Shown piece by piece: positions 8,806-17,831 of a stretch of DNA of 64,000 bases (position 1 is its first letter; the number at the start of each line of letters is the position of its first letter). Source of the stretch: an uncultured Burkholderiales bacterium (GTDB lineage: Bacteria; Pseudomonadota; Gammaproteobacteria; Burkholderiales; Burkholderiaceae_C); the NCBI GenBank assembly GCA_903932865.1, contig CAIZHQ010000012.1:1-64000 (forward strand), given 5' to 3'. The notes under the pieces are model-generated. The model saw only the letters and a program-made list of their open reading frames with translations. It did not search any database and was not told the origin of the DNA. The translations under genes were made by a program, and so were the position numbers.

Positions 8806-9684
8806 ATGGAATTGAACACCGAAATCCTGACCACACCCCCTTTGGACGCCGCCACCGTGGTCATGCTGCGCGATGGCCCGGGTGGCTTGCAGGTGCTGCT
8901 GATGCGCAGGCACCAGGCCTCGAACGTGCTGGGCGGGGTCTATGTGTTTCCAGGCGGCAAACTCGACCCGCAAGACCAGCACCCCGCTTGGTTACAACGC
9001 CTGAGCCAAAACAGCGCCACCTTGCAAGAAAGATTGGGCGAACCCGATATCCCTGCCGCACGCGCCTCGGGCCTCTTTGTGGCGGCCATGCGCGAGGCCT
9101 ACGAAGAGTGTCGGGTGCTGCTGGGCTGCGCCCAGCACGCAGAGCCCATGGCACAATCTTTGGCTCAGGCTCTGCTCAGCGGGCAGAACTGGCACGAAGC
9201 TTTCGAGTCCCAAGCACTGACTTTGCAAACCGAACCTCTTTTACCGTGGTGCCGCTGGATCACACCGCGTCAGGCCTCGGTCACCAACAAGCGCTTTGAC
9301 ACCCGGTTTTTTGTCACCCACGTGCCCGACAACCAGTTGGCTGAACACGACAACTTTGAGGCCACAGAAGTACTTTGGATACGACCCCGTCAGGCGCTGC
9401 AGCGCTATTGGGACCGCGAAATCGAGCTGGCTCCGCCCCAGATCATGAGCCTGGTGCACCTGAGCCGCCACCAAAACGCCCAAAGCGTTCTGGCCGAGGC
9501 GCAAAGCCGCCGCCCCCCGGTGGTCGAGCCTGAGCCTTTTGACCAGGACGGCATCCGCACCATATGCTATCCCGGCGATCCGCGCCATTCGGTCCGGCAG
9601 GCGGCCTTTCCAGGCCCGAGCCGATTGATGTTCAAAAACAAACGGTTTGAGCCCGAATTGGGCTTGGCCGCTTTGCTTGACTAG
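8806..9684 (+). CDS. Nudix hydrolase
   Basis: 292 aa. Hydrolyses a nucleoside diphosphate linked to another group, or an acyl-CoA. The N-terminal fold shows VVMLRDG...VLLMRRH and the glycine of the Nudix box in VFPGGKLDP. After an insertion of about 40 residues comes the catalytic helix REAYEEC. A Nudix box interrupted in this way, together with the length near 290, resembles the NUDT19/RP2 group, whose members cleave CoA derivatives. That substrate is an analogy only. The gene is monocistronic, between a divergent SDR and the Hpt gene. Confidence 0.87.
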   Translation: MELNTEILTTPPLDAATVVMLRDGPGGLQVLLMRRHQASNVLGGVYVFPGGKLDPQDQHPAWLQRLSQNSATLQERLGEPDIPAARASGLFVAAMREAYEECRVLLGCAQHAEPMAQSLAQALLSGQNWHEAFESQALTLQTEPLLPWCRWITPRQASVTNKRFDTRFFVTHVPDNQLAEHDNFEATEVLWIRPRQALQRYWDREIELAPPQIMSLVHLSRHQNAQSVLAEAQSRRPPVVEPEPFDQDGIRTICYPGDPRHSVRQAAFPGPSRLMFKNKRFEPELGLAALLD

Positions 9685-9746
9685 AATATGGGTTAACACG
9701 TTTCATTTTCTTACGTGATTTTTGTATTCACTTGCTACTTCGTCTC

Positions 9747-10112
9747 ATGAGCCAAACACCTCAGCCGATTTACTTGTCCATTGAGCGGGCCATGGAATTC
9801 ATTGGTGACGCCGATGGGGTGTTGTCCCTGCTCAAGACGCTGCAGCAAACCCTGAGCGATGATTTGCCCCAGCTGCAAGAGTTGCTGGACAAAGGCGATG
9901 TGTACGCAGCCAACCGCATCCTGCATCAGCTCAAGGGCTTCACGCCCGTATTTTGTGTGGACAGCCTGGTCGAACAGGTGGTCATGGTCGAAGGCCTGAG
10001 CAAGCACGGTGAAACCACCGAGGTGCGGACCGCTTATGACCAACTGGCCCCACAACTTGAAGACTTGCGCCTGGAAGTGATCGCACACCTGAACAGCCAG
10101 GCCCAGGCCTGA
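9747..10112 (+). CDS. Stand-alone histidine phosphotransfer (Hpt) protein
   Basis: 121 aa from ATG 9747; a TTG at 9732 is an alternative. It is a small all-helical protein with the phospho-accepting motif H60-Q-L-K-G, in the order expected for an Hpt domain that passes phosphate between response-regulator receivers. No histidine kinase or response regulator gene is adjacent, so the partner must be encoded elsewhere. No strong ribosome site is visible. A strong inverted repeat follows at 10155-10182. Confidence 0.78.
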   Translation: MSQTPQPIYLSIERAMEFIGDADGVLSLLKTLQQTLSDDLPQLQELLDKGDVYAANRILHQLKGFTPVFCVDSLVEQVVMVEGLSKHGETTEVRTAYDQLAPQLEDLRLEVIAHLNSQAQA

Positions 10113-10154
10113 AGCCCCAAAGCTCAGCAGACGCTGACTGTTTGCGCCAACATT

Positions 10155-10182
10155 GACAACGGGCCCCGCGGGGCCCGTTGTC
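10155..10182. terminator. Strong inverted repeat between converging genes
   Basis: A perfect 13-bp inverted repeat (GACAACGGGCCCC and its complement) separated by two bases lies between the stop of the Hpt gene and the stop of ettA. The stem is very GC-rich, but no long T-run follows on either strand. Probable bidirectional transcription end or RNA-stabilising hairpin. Confidence 0.6.
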
Positions 10183-10199
10183 TTGACCAAAGCCGCTGA

Positions 10200-11861
10200 T
10201 TACTTCAAAGCCTTGAAGCGCACGCGCTTGGGCTTGGCACCCTCTTCGCCCAAACGGCGTTTCTTGTCGGCTTCGTACTCTTGGTAGTTGCCGTCAAAAA
10301 ACACCCACTGGCTGTCGCCTTCAGCGGCCAAGATGTGGGTGGCAATCCGGTCCAAGAACCAGCGGTCGTGGCTGATGACCATGATCGAGCCTGCAAATTC
10401 CAGCAGCGCATCTTCCAAAGCGCGCAGAGTTTCCACGTCCAAGTCATTGGAGGGTTCGTCCAGCAGCAGCACGTTGCCGCCTTCGATCAGGGTTTTGGCC
10501 AAGTGCAAACGGCCGCGCTCACCGCCCGACAACATGCCGACCTTCTTTTGCTGGTCGCCACCGTTGAAGTTGAAGCGCCCGCAATACGCACGGCTGGCCA
10601 TCTGGAACTTGCCGACGTTGATGATGTCCAAGCCGCCCGAGACGTCTTCCCACACGGTTTTGTTGTTGTCGAGGTCATCGCGGTTCTGGTCCACAAAAGC
10701 CATGCGCACGGTTTGGCCGATCTTCACCTCACCGCTGTCGGGCTGCTCTTTGCCCGCGATCAGCTTGAAGAGGGTCGATTTACCGGCACCGTTGGGGCCG
10801 ATGATGCCGACGATGGCGCCCGCAGGCACCTGGAAGCTCAGGTTGTCGATCAGCAAACGGTCGCCAAAAGACTTGCTGACGTTCTTAAACTCGAACACCT
10901 CATTGCCCAGGCGCTCGGCCACAGGGATGAAAATTTCCTGGGTCTCGTTGCGTTTTTGGTAGTCGTAATCCGACAACTCTTCAAAGCGTGCCAGACGCGC
11001 CTTGCTCTTGGCTTGACGGCCTTTGGGGTTGGCTCGCGCCCACTCCAACTCTTTCTTCATGGCCTTGGAACGCGCGTCTTCGGTGCGCTGCTCGGTGGCC
11101 AAACGGGCGTCTTTTTGTTCCAACCAAGACGAGTAATTGCCTTTGTAAGGAATGCCGGAGCCCCGGTCCAATTCCAAAATCCACTCGGCGGCGTTGTCCA
11201 AAAAGTAGCGGTCGTGGGTGATGGCCACCACGGTGCCCGAAAAACGCTGCAAGAACAGTTCCAGCCAGTCCACGCTTTCAGCGTCCAAGTGGTTGGTGGG
11301 CTCGTCCAGCAACAGCATGTCGGGGCGTGACAGCAGCAAGCGGCACAAAGCCACGCGGCGTTTTTCACCGCCCGACAGTTTGCCGATCACCGCATCCCAT
11401 GGGGGCAGACGCAGCGCGTCGGCAGCGATTTCAAGTTGGTGCTCTGAGGCATCGCCAGCCGTGGAGATGATCGCTTCAAGCTTGGCCTGCTCGGCGGCCA
11501 GGGCGTCAAAGTCAGCGTCTTCTTCGGCGTAGGCGGCGTAGACCTCTTCCAGGCGGGCTTGCGCGGCCTTGACTTCGCCCATGCCGCTTTCCACCGCTTC
11601 GCGCACGGTCTGCTCAGGGTCCATGATGGGTTCCTGTGGCAGGTAACCGATCTTCAGGCCCGCCATCGGAATGGCTTCGCCCTCGATCTCTTTGTCGATG
11701 CCCGCCATGATCTTGAGCAAAGTGGACTTGCCCGAGCCGTTGGTGCCCAGCACGCCAATCTTGGCACCAGGAAAGAAAGACAGTGAAATGTCTTTGAGGA
11801 TGTGACGTTTGGGCGGCACGATTTTGCCCACCCGGTTCATCGAAAATACGTATTGAGCCAT
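10200..11861 (-). CDS. ettA: Energy-dependent translational throttle protein EttA (ABC-F ATPase)
   Basis: 553 aa, close to the 555 of E. coli EttA. A cytoplasmic ABC-F protein that binds the ribosomal E site and gates entry into elongation according to the ATP/ADP ratio. Two ABC cassettes are visible. The first has Walker A GTNGSGKST and signature LSGGEKRR; the second has GPNGAGKST and LSGGERGR. Walker B lines LLLDEPTNHLD and LLLDEPSNDLD are present. The arm and linker between them carry WLEQKDARLATE and the RQAKSKARLARFEEL stretch. AGGTGG precedes the ATG. No membrane segments, so not a transporter. Confidence 0.97.
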   Translation of the reverse strand: MAQYVFSMNRVGKIVPPKRHILKDISLSFFPGAKIGVLGTNGSGKSTLLKIMAGIDKEIEGEAIPMAGLKIGYLPQEPIMDPEQTVREAVESGMGEVKAAQARLEEVYAAYAEEDADFDALAAEQAKLEAIISTAGDASEHQLEIAADALRLPPWDAVIGKLSGGEKRRVALCRLLLSRPDMLLLDEPTNHLDAESVDWLELFLQRFSGTVVAITHDRYFLDNAAEWILELDRGSGIPYKGNYSSWLEQKDARLATEQRTEDARSKAMKKELEWARANPKGRQAKSKARLARFEELSDYDYQKRNETQEIFIPVAERLGNEVFEFKNVSKSFGDRLLIDNLSFQVPAGAIVGIIGPNGAGKSTLFKLIAGKEQPDSGEVKIGQTVRMAFVDQNRDDLDNNKTVWEDVSGGLDIINVGKFQMASRAYCGRFNFNGGDQQKKVGMLSGGERGRLHLAKTLIEGGNVLLLDEPSNDLDVETLRALEDALLEFAGSIMVISHDRWFLDRIATHILAAEGDSQWVFFDGNYQEYEADKKRRLGEEGAKPKRVRFKALK

Positions 11862-11983
11862 GGATACCCACCTGAAAAAATACCATTAAGGGGGCATTAT
11901 CCCTGCTTGGCAAGGCGAAGCCGCGAATGTGCGGGGCTGAGCTTATGGGAGCGACACCTTCTTGACAGGCGCAAGCTGGTCCG

Positions 11984-12012
11984 TGTGGGCGCGACGCTCG
12001 CGTCGCGAAGCT
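11984..12012. repeat. REP-like palindromic element
   Basis: A GTGTGGGCG lead is followed by a perfect 7-bp stem (CGCGACG/CGTCGCG, 11990-11996 and 12001-12007) with a 4-base loop. A second partial unit, GGGAGCGACACC, starts at 11947. The form resembles extragenic palindromes of the GTAGGAGC-stem type, like the element at 32721. No REP-associated transposase is in the window. Confidence 0.45.
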
Positions 12013-12048
12013 CCTGCGAGCGGATGTCATCCCCTCAAGGTGGAGGGC

Positions 12049-12999
12049 TTACACCTGTCGTTGCGTCTGCACGCCAAGACGGTTGGAATACTGCACCAAG
12101 CTGTCCAAAGCCTCCAACATCACCCAAGCGCTGCGCTGGCCATAAACCTCGGCCCGCAGCCAATCGCATTCGGCGTCCAGCAGCGCATCGGTGGCCAAGT
12201 GGCACCACCACACCCGGCCTTCGCCGTCCCAGCGGTAACCTCGGGCCTTGAGTTTGTCTTTGGACTCGAAGGGCGCGCCTGTGGCCCGTAATTTGTACCG
12301 CGTCTGCCTTGCCCCAGCCAGCAACCGGGACAAGCCGGTCTGCCCGTCAGCCAAAGGTGACGACAACACCTGCAGCAAAGCATGGCAATCCACCTGTGCC
12401 CTGTGCGCGTCGTAAAACCAACCGCGCGCGGACGCCAAAAACTCCAGCTTGGCCGAGCTGCTGCCCTCTTTTTTCCAGTCGATGCCGAGAAATGAGCACC
12501 CCCAGGACTTGGTCGTAAAGATGGGCCAACGGGCCTCGACAAACGGGCGGTCAAAGCCAGCGTTGTGGGCCACGACCAAATCGGCTTGCTCCACCAGCGC
12601 CTTGACAGCACTATCGTCGATGCGCAAACCCTTGACCATGCTGTCTTCAATGCCCGTGATCTCGGTGATCTGGGCCGGAATGGGCTTGCCCGGGTCTTCA
12701 AACGACTCGTAAACCGTGACCGGCCCCACGGGCAAGCCCGTGGCGGTGTCGACCATCACCGACAGCATGGCCAGCTCGATCACTTTTTCGGTTTGGCTGT
12801 CCAGTCCGGTGGTTTCGGTGTCCAGCACGATCACGCGGCGGGTGTCTTGTCCGTTCAAAGGCCCGTAATCGCTGTGCGGTACCAAACGGCGCAACACCCG
12901 AAAGTCGGGGTGCTTCGCCAGGATTTGGGCCATGGTTTCGGGGTCTGTGACGGGGTCGACCGGCGGGTCGAAAAAACTCATTTGTTGGGTTGCAGTCAT
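12049..12999 (-). CDS. DnaQ-like 3'-5' exonuclease (DEDDh)
   Basis: 316 aa from ATG 12999; a GTG two codons upstream is also possible. Exo I is LDTETTG (D60, E62), Exo II is VAHNAGFDRPF, and Exo III is HRAQVDC, with the His and Asp expected of the DEDDh class. These ligate two divalent metals and remove 3' nucleotides. The chain is longer than the proofreading epsilon subunit. It has an N-terminal extension of about 50 residues and a C-terminal region of about 100 residues (KLKARGYRWDGEGRVWW, like the tail seen in other stand-alone DnaQ-type nucleases). It probably acts in repair or RNA/DNA turnover rather than as the replicative proofreader. Confidence 0.88.
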   Translation of the reverse strand: MTATQQMSFFDPPVDPVTDPETMAQILAKHPDFRVLRRLVPHSDYGPLNGQDTRRVIVLDTETTGLDSQTEKVIELAMLSVMVDTATGLPVGPVTVYESFEDPGKPIPAQITEITGIEDSMVKGLRIDDSAVKALVEQADLVVAHNAGFDRPFVEARWPIFTTKSWGCSFLGIDWKKEGSSSAKLEFLASARGWFYDAHRAQVDCHALLQVLSSPLADGQTGLSRLLAGARQTRYKLRATGAPFESKDKLKARGYRWDGEGRVWWCHLATDALLDAECDWLRAEVYGQRSAWVMLEALDSLVQYSNRLGVQTQRQV

Positions 13000-13074
13000 G
13001 CCCACAATTAAACCGCGACTTCAAGGGCCTGTGACAAACAGCACGCATGAATGTGGCCAATGCCCGCCCGCACG

Positions 13075-14079
13075 TCAGTCGAGTTTGATGCCCAGATCCA
13101 CCGCCAGCTTGATCCACACAGGCACTTCGACTTCCCAGTCTTTGCGGGTACCCGCCAAATTTTTGGGCTTGTTGGGAATAGCGAAAGTTTCGCGCAGCTT
13201 AGCCGCCTTGTCGGTGTTGGACCAAGCCACGGCTTCGTCGGCCAGCCGTTTGAGCACGGCTTCGGGCGTACCGGCTGGAGCCACCAAAGGCAAACCGCCC
13301 TCCAAAGTCACGAGTTTGGCGGTGTCGCCTTGTTCCATGAGGGTGGGCACATTGGGCAGTTTGGGTGATCGGTAGCTGCCTGTGACGCCAATGGGGCGCA
13401 CGCCACGACTGGCCACGGCATTGAAGGCCAAGTAACTGCCGACTGCAATTTGCGATTGGCCAGAAGCCACGTCGAGCCACATGGGGGCTTCGCCACGGTA
13501 ATGCACCGACTGGATTTGCGTGCCGTGCACCCGGTTGGTTTGGTCGGCCACCATGTGGGGGTAGGAGCCCGGCGCGTAAGTGCCCATGGAGACAGGGTTC
13601 TTTTTGGCCCAGGCCACAAATTCGGCCATGTTGGTGGCCGGGATCTTCTCGTTGATGCCCACCACCAGCGGTCCCGAGGGGAACACGGTGACCGGGGTCA
13701 GGTCCTTGTCGAGGTTGTAGGGCAGCTTGGAGTACAGGATGCGGTTTTGCCAAAAGGTGCCCGAGGTGCTCATGACCAAGGTGTAACCGTCGGCGGGCGA
13801 TTTGGCCGCCGCATCGATGCCGATGATGGCCCCGGCTCCGGGCTTGTTGTCGATGACCACGGGCACACCCAGCTTGGCAGACAGGTGCTCGCCATAGCTG
13901 CGGGCCAGGGCGTCGGTCAGCCCGCCAGGCGGGAAAGCCACAATGATCCGAATGGGTTTGGCAGGCCACTGGGTTTGCGCCCAGGCGTTGACCAGCGGGC
14001 TACCAGCGGCCAAAGTGGTGGCCGCCACAGCGGCCGTTTGAAGAAAGGAGCGGCGGTCAGAAAAAGGCTTCATGGTCAT
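13075..14079 (-). CDS. Bug-type tripartite tricarboxylate transporter receptor
   Basis: 334 aa from ATG 14079, which gives a twin-arginine-like signal peptide (MTMKPFSDRRSFLQTAAVAA). The frame continues upstream but without signal-peptide logic, and neither start has a good ribosome site. Family motifs: RIIVAFPPGGLTDALARS and DNKPGAGAIIGIDAAA. It is a periplasmic solute receptor of the TctC/Bug family. Like the receptor at 2547, it lacks transporter genes beside it. Ligand unknown. Confidence 0.92.
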   Translation of the reverse strand: MTMKPFSDRRSFLQTAAVAATTLAAGSPLVNAWAQTQWPAKPIRIIVAFPPGGLTDALARSYGEHLSAKLGVPVVIDNKPGAGAIIGIDAAAKSPADGYTLVMSTSGTFWQNRILYSKLPYNLDKDLTPVTVFPSGPLVVGINEKIPATNMAEFVAWAKKNPVSMGTYAPGSYPHMVADQTNRVHGTQIQSVHYRGEAPMWLDVASGQSQIAVGSYLAFNAVASRGVRPIGVTGSYRSPKLPNVPTLMEQGDTAKLVTLEGGLPLVAPAGTPEAVLKRLADEAVAWSNTDKAAKLRETFAIPNKPKNLAGTRKDWEVEVPVWIKLAVDLGIKLD

Positions 14080-14387
14080 GCGCGTGAGCGGTAAGTAGAT
14101 GCCTTGAAGTCTAGCGGCGCCACGACATGGTGGGCATTGGGGTTTGAACCCATGACCTGATCTTTGGGCATCCGCCAAAGGCTTGCGTGACTTTGTGCGA
14201 CAATAACTACCGCTGTGGACTCCAGTTGCCGCAGCATCAGCACTCCTGCTGGGGCCTGACCTAGGCAACGCTCAAAACAAGCGCCTGCGGTTTCCATGCC
14301 CACCTTAAGACCTATCGGCCCACACTGGTAACTGCCAACAGCAGTTGAATGAGCCGATGCCTGCGCCGGACATGGCGCTCTGAAAAA
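14080..14387. other. Intergenic region between divergent Bug and rhlE genes
   Basis: About 300 bases carrying the promoters of both genes. On the minus strand, 14128-14158 reads like the 3' end of a tRNA (GGTTCAAACCCC followed by CCCACCA). No acceptor, D-arm or anticodon arm can be built around it, so I do not call a tRNA. No other gene or repeat is supported. Confidence 0.5.
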
Positions 14388-16223
14388 ATGAACTTTGATG
14401 AATTGAATTTGGCTCCGGCCCTCATGCAAGCTGTGCGCGAGCTCGGCTACGACACCCCCACCCCCATCCAGGCCCAAGCCATTCCCGCCGTTTTGGCCGG
14501 ACAAGATTTGTTGGCTGGCGCGCAAACCGGCACCGGGAAAACCGCCGCGTTCACCCTGCCCATGCTGCACAAGCTGAGCCTGAGTGAACCGGGCAAAAAC
14601 CGCTTCGGTGGCAAAGCCATCCGGGCCTTGGTGCTGACCCCCACCCGCGAATTGGCGGCGCAGGTCGAAGAGTCGGTGCGCGACTACGGCAAATACCTGC
14701 AGCTCGACTCCACCGTGATCTTTGGCGGTGTGGGCATGAACCCACAAATCAGCAAGATCAAAAAGGGCGTTGACATTTTGGTGGCCACACCGGGCCGTCT
14801 GCTGGACCTGCAAGGCCAGGGCTTTTTGGATTTGTCCAGCATCGAAATTTTGGTGCTCGACGAAGCCGACCGCATGCTCGACATGGGCTTCATCCATGAT
14901 GTGAAAAAGGTGTTGGCCCTGGTGCCCAAAGACAAGCAAAGCTTGCTGTTTTCGGCCACCTTCAGCGACGAAATCCGCGAACTGGCGGCCAACCTGCTGA
15001 AGAACCCGCAAAGCATCCAAGTCACGCCCAGCAACACCACGGTGCAGCGCATCTCGCAAGTGATCCACCCCGTGGGCCGCAGCAAGAAAAAAGACGTGCT
15101 GCTGCACATCATCCAAAAGCACGACTGGAGCCAGGTGCTGGTGTTCACCCGCACCAAGTTTGGCGCCAACAATGTGGCTGACTTCTTGACCAAAAATGGC
15201 GTGAAGTCCATGGCCTTGCACGGCAACAAGAGTCAAACCGCCCGCACCCAAGCGCTGGCCGGTTTCAAGAGCGGCGAGATCCGCGCTTTGGTGGCCACCG
15301 ACATCGCCGCACGCGGCATCGACATCGAAGACCTGCCGCACGTGGTGAACTTTGAAATTCCCAACGTGTCAGAAGACTACGTGCACCGCATTGGCCGCAC
15401 CGGCCGCGCGGGCGCCAGCGGCGAAGCCGTGAGCCTGGTGTGTCTGGACGAAGAGGGCTTCATGATGGACATTGAGCGCTTCACCAAGCAAGAAATTCCG
15501 GTGCAACTGCTCGAAGGCTTTGGCCCCGACGCGGGCGAAGTGGCTGAGCCCATCGCCATGGGTCGCCAGACCCTGTGGGGCGGCGCAGGCAAGCCGCCCA
15601 GCCGCGACGTGATGGCCGCTGCCGCCAAGGCTGCACGCAGTGACATGATGCAGCGCATTCGCGACAACAAAGCCCCAGGCGGCAGCTCTGGGGGCCAGCG
15701 CCAGCCGCGCGCCGAAAACCAGGGTCAGCCTCGCCCTTCGCGCAATGGCCCGGCACCCTCACGCCGCAACAGTCCACAAGGTGCGCCCCGTTTTGAAGGC
15801 CAAGGCGATGGGCGCCGTGATGTTGGTCGGGACAATGGTCCACGCGGCCAGGAGCCGCGCGGCGACGTGCGTTTTGACAACCGTGGTGATGGCCAAGGCC
15901 GTCCCGCACAACGCGGCCCACGTCCGGAAGGTCGTGGCGAAGGCCGTGGTCCTAACCGAGGCGGGCAAGGCGGCGGCCAAGAGCGTCGCGAACACGATGG
16001 CGACGAGTTACCACGCCACATCGATCCGTTGAAGACCACGCAGTTTGCGCGCTTGGACTTGCCGAATCGCAAGCCTGTGCGCACCAGCGGCCAACCCGAT
16101 CCAACCCGCACCAGCATCGACAGCTTGGCCAGCGGTGGTCGCCGCCATGGTGGTGGTGGCTATGGCGGAGGCAATCGTGGTGGCAATGGCGGCGGTGGCG
16201 GTGGCCGTGGTTTTGGCCGCTGA
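14388..16223 (+). CDS. rhlE: DEAD-box RNA helicase RhlE
   Basis: 611 aa from ATG 14388, the usual RhlE start ([10 protein letters not shown]); an upstream ATG at 14349 adds 13 unlikely residues. ATP-dependent RNA unwinding in ribosome maturation and RNA turnover. Motifs in order: Q-motif [10 protein letters not shown], Walker [38 protein letters not shown] and [10 protein letters not shown]. After the helicase core (about residue 390) follows a long disordered tail rich in Arg, Gly, Gln and Pro, ending in a Gly-rich run, typical of betaproteobacterial RhlE RNA-binding tails. Followed by a strong terminator. Confidence 0.95.
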   Translation: MNFDELNLAPALMQAVRELGYDTPTPIQAQAIPAVLAGQDLLAGAQTGTGKTAAFTLPMLHKLSLSEPGKNRFGGKAIRALVLTPTRELAAQVEESVRDYGKYLQLDSTVIFGGVGMNPQISKIKKGVDILVATPGRLLDLQGQGFLDLSSIEILVLDEADRMLDMGFIHDVKKVLALVPKDKQSLLFSATFSDEIRELAANLLKNPQSIQVTPSNTTVQRISQVIHPVGRSKKKDVLLHIIQKHDWSQVLVFTRTKFGANNVADFLTKNGVKSMALHGNKSQTARTQALAGFKSGEIRALVATDIAARGIDIEDLPHVVNFEIPNVSEDYVHRIGRTGRAGASGEAVSLVCLDEEGFMMDIERFTKQEIPVQLLEGFGPDAGEVAEPIAMGRQTLWGGAGKPPSRDVMAAAAKAARSDMMQRIRDNKAPGGSSGGQRQPRAENQGQPRPSRNGPAPSRRNSPQGAPRFEGQGDGRRDVGRDNGPRGQEPRGDVRFDNRGDGQGRPAQRGPRPEGRGEGRGPNRGGQGGGQERREHDGDELPRHIDPLKTTQFARLDLPNRKPVRTSGQPDPTRTSIDSLASGGRRHGGGGYGGGNRGGNGGGGGGRGFGR

Positions 16224-16246
16224 CCAACACTGTCCTCAGATTTGTA

Positions 16247-16274
16247 AGAGCCCGCACATGCGGGCTCTTTTTTT
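16247..16274 (+). terminator. Rho-independent terminator of rhlE
   Basis: AGAGCCCGCA-CATG-type hairpin with a 9-bp stem, followed by seven T. On the opposite strand it also lies just after the cupin gene, with a weaker T-run. Confidence 0.9.
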
Positions 16275-16287
16275 GTCAACGTGAACC

Positions 16288-16671
16288 TCAGTCGCGCACG
16301 AACAAGGTCACCAAAGGATCGGGGCCCACTTGACGGCTCCAGTGGCCGTGCACGGCAGCATCAAACGTGGCACCCACGGGTAAGGTGTCGGCCGAGTAGA
16401 AAAAATCGCCCGGCCCAAAAATGCGCGAGCTGCCGTCCTGCAAAAAGATCTCCATCTGCCCGCCCAGCACAAACAACCACTGCGGGTTGCCGGTGCAATG
16501 GAAGGTGCTTCTAAAGCCCACCGGGCTTTGCCGCCATTGGACCCCCCCTGAAGGCATGAGGGGTGACAACTGGCTTTGGGGATTGCCCTCGGACAGGTCC
16601 AGCCAATCTTCGCGAAAACGGGCCCGACCATCTTTGTCGGTAAAAAGCACAACTTTTTTCAGAGCGGTCAT
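16288..16671 (-). CDS. Small cupin-domain protein
   Basis: 127 aa single-domain beta barrel. The pattern FHCTGNPQWLFVLGGQMEIFLQDGSSRIFGPGDFFYSAD matches the two cupin motifs (G-x5-HxH-like and G-x5-PxG-x2-H-x3-N), but the metal-binding histidines are poorly conserved. Only one His precedes the first motif and the second motif lacks its His. It may bind a ligand without metal catalysis. It is divergent from the sugar-acid operon that begins at 16852. No specific substrate can be named. Confidence 0.75.
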   Translation of the reverse strand: MTALKKVVLFTDKDGRARFREDWLDLSEGNPQSQLSPLMPSGGVQWRQSPVGFRSTFHCTGNPQWLFVLGGQMEIFLQDGSSRIFGPGDFFYSADTLPVGATFDAAVHGHWSRQVGPDPLVTLFVRD

Positions 16672-16739
16672 GGGTGTGTTCGATCAAAAAAGAAGCTGTG
16701 ATTGTCGCCCAACCAACGGCTTACAAGGGTAAGTCAGGA

Positions 16740-16767
16740 TTCAAATATCACCAACTTTGGCTACAAT
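16740..16767 (+). promoter_or_regulatory. Candidate promoter of the keto-gluconate/idonate operon
   Basis: TTCAAA and TACAAT are separated by 16 bases, a fair sigma-70 match, about 85 bases before the first gene of the operon. The leader is long enough to hold an operator, but no clear palindrome is seen. Confidence 0.35.
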
Positions 16768-16851
16768 GGTGTGATGATTGGATATTCCCGAGCCCTTCAG
16801 ACAGTTCTGCATTAACTCAGTGCTCATTTACCTTATTGATCAGGAAATTTG

Positions 16852-17829
16852 ATGTCTACCAAACCCGATGTGCTGGCCGTTGCCAAATTGCACCCCCTTT
16901 ATCAAACCGCACTCGAGTCGCTGTACACCGTGCACGACCGCACCCATGTGACCGACCCGGCCGCCTTTGCCAGCCTGGCTGCCCGCATCGTGGGCGTGGC
17001 GGGCACGGGCGAGGCCAGCGTGCCCAGCGGCCTGCTCGCGCAATTGCCCAACGCCAAAGTGGTGTCGGTGTTTGGCGTGGGTTATGACGGTGTGGATGTG
17101 CCCGCAGCCATCGCGCAAGGCATCCCCGTCACCCACACCCCCGATGTGCTGACCGATGATGTGGCCGATCTGGCCATGGGTTTGGTGCTGTCGGTCGGTC
17201 GTGGCATCCCCCAGGCCGACCAATTTGTACGCGCAGGCCGCTGGCCTGCAGGCCCCATTGCGCTGGCCCGCAAGGTCTCCGGTGCCCGCATGGGCATCGT
17301 GGGGCTGGGGCGCATTGGCAAAGCCATTGCCCAGCGTGCCCAGGCCTTTGGCATGTCGATCGCCTACACCGCCCGCTCCGAAAAACCGGACTCTGGCTTC
17401 ATTTTTTACCCCACGGCTGCCGCACTCGCCGCTGAGGTCGACTTTCTGGTGGCCATCACGCCTGGGGGCGCTGGCACGCTGCACCTGATCAACGGCGAAG
17501 TGCTGCAAGCATTGGGGCCGCGTGGCTTTTTGATCAACGTGGCGCGGGGCAGCGTGGTGGACGAAACCGCCCTCATCGCCGCCCTGCAAAACGGCACCAT
17601 CGCCGGTGCGGGTCTGGACGTTTTTGCCAACGAGCCTCAGGTGCCTGAGGCCCTGTGGTCTTTGCCCAACGTGGTGCTGACACCGCACATGGCCAGTGCG
17701 ACCAACGAAACCCGTCAGGCCATGGCGGACCTGGCCTTTGCCAACATGCAGGCGGGCATCAACGGCCAACCCCTGCGCTCCCCCGTACCCGAGTGCATGG
17801 GCATGGGCGCAGGTTCCCAAGGCCGCTGA
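16852..17829 (+). CDS. D-2-hydroxyacid dehydrogenase (glyoxylate/hydroxypyruvate or 2-ketogluconate reductase type)
   Basis: 325 aa; start at ATG 16852 with AGGAAA upstream, not the preceding TTG. NAD(P)H-dependent reduction of a 2-keto acid. Cofactor motif GIVGLGRIGKAIA. Catalytic Arg in NVARGSVVDE, Glu in VFANEPQVP and His in TPHMASAT are all present. As first gene of an operon with gluconokinase and idonate-type dehydrogenases, reduction of 2-ketogluconate to gluconate is a sensible role; glyoxylate or hydroxypyruvate reduction is the alternative. Two bases separate its stop from the gntK start. Confidence 0.9.
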   Translation: MSTKPDVLAVAKLHPLYQTALESLYTVHDRTHVTDPAAFASLAARIVGVAGTGEASVPSGLLAQLPNAKVVSVFGVGYDGVDVPAAIAQGIPVTHTPDVLTDDVADLAMGLVLSVGRGIPQADQFVRAGRWPAGPIALARKVSGARMGIVGLGRIGKAIAQRAQAFGMSIAYTARSEKPDSGFIFYPTAAALAAEVDFLVAITPGGAGTLHLINGEVLQALGPRGFLINVARGSVVDETALIAALQNGTIAGAGLDVFANEPQVPEALWSLPNVVLTPHMASATNETRQAMADLAFANMQAGINGQPLRSPVPECMGMGAGSQGR

Positions 17830-17831
17830 GC

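Noticed and set aside
10281..11330. 349-codon frame antisense to ettA
   Set aside because: Shadow of the ABC-F gene; Val/His/Gln-rich translation with no motifs.
14128..14158. tRNA-like 3' end on the minus strand (GGTTCAAACCCC, CCCACCA)
   Set aside because: The T-stem has a mismatch, the acceptor 3' strand is two bases short, and no D-arm, anticodon arm or 5' acceptor strand can be found. It might be a relic of a tRNA, but there is no integrase or island beside it.
14076..15341. 421-codon frame antisense to rhlE
   Set aside because: It mirrors the codon periodicity of a high-GC gene. The protein is His/Gln-rich without domains, while the plus strand is an unmistakable helicase.
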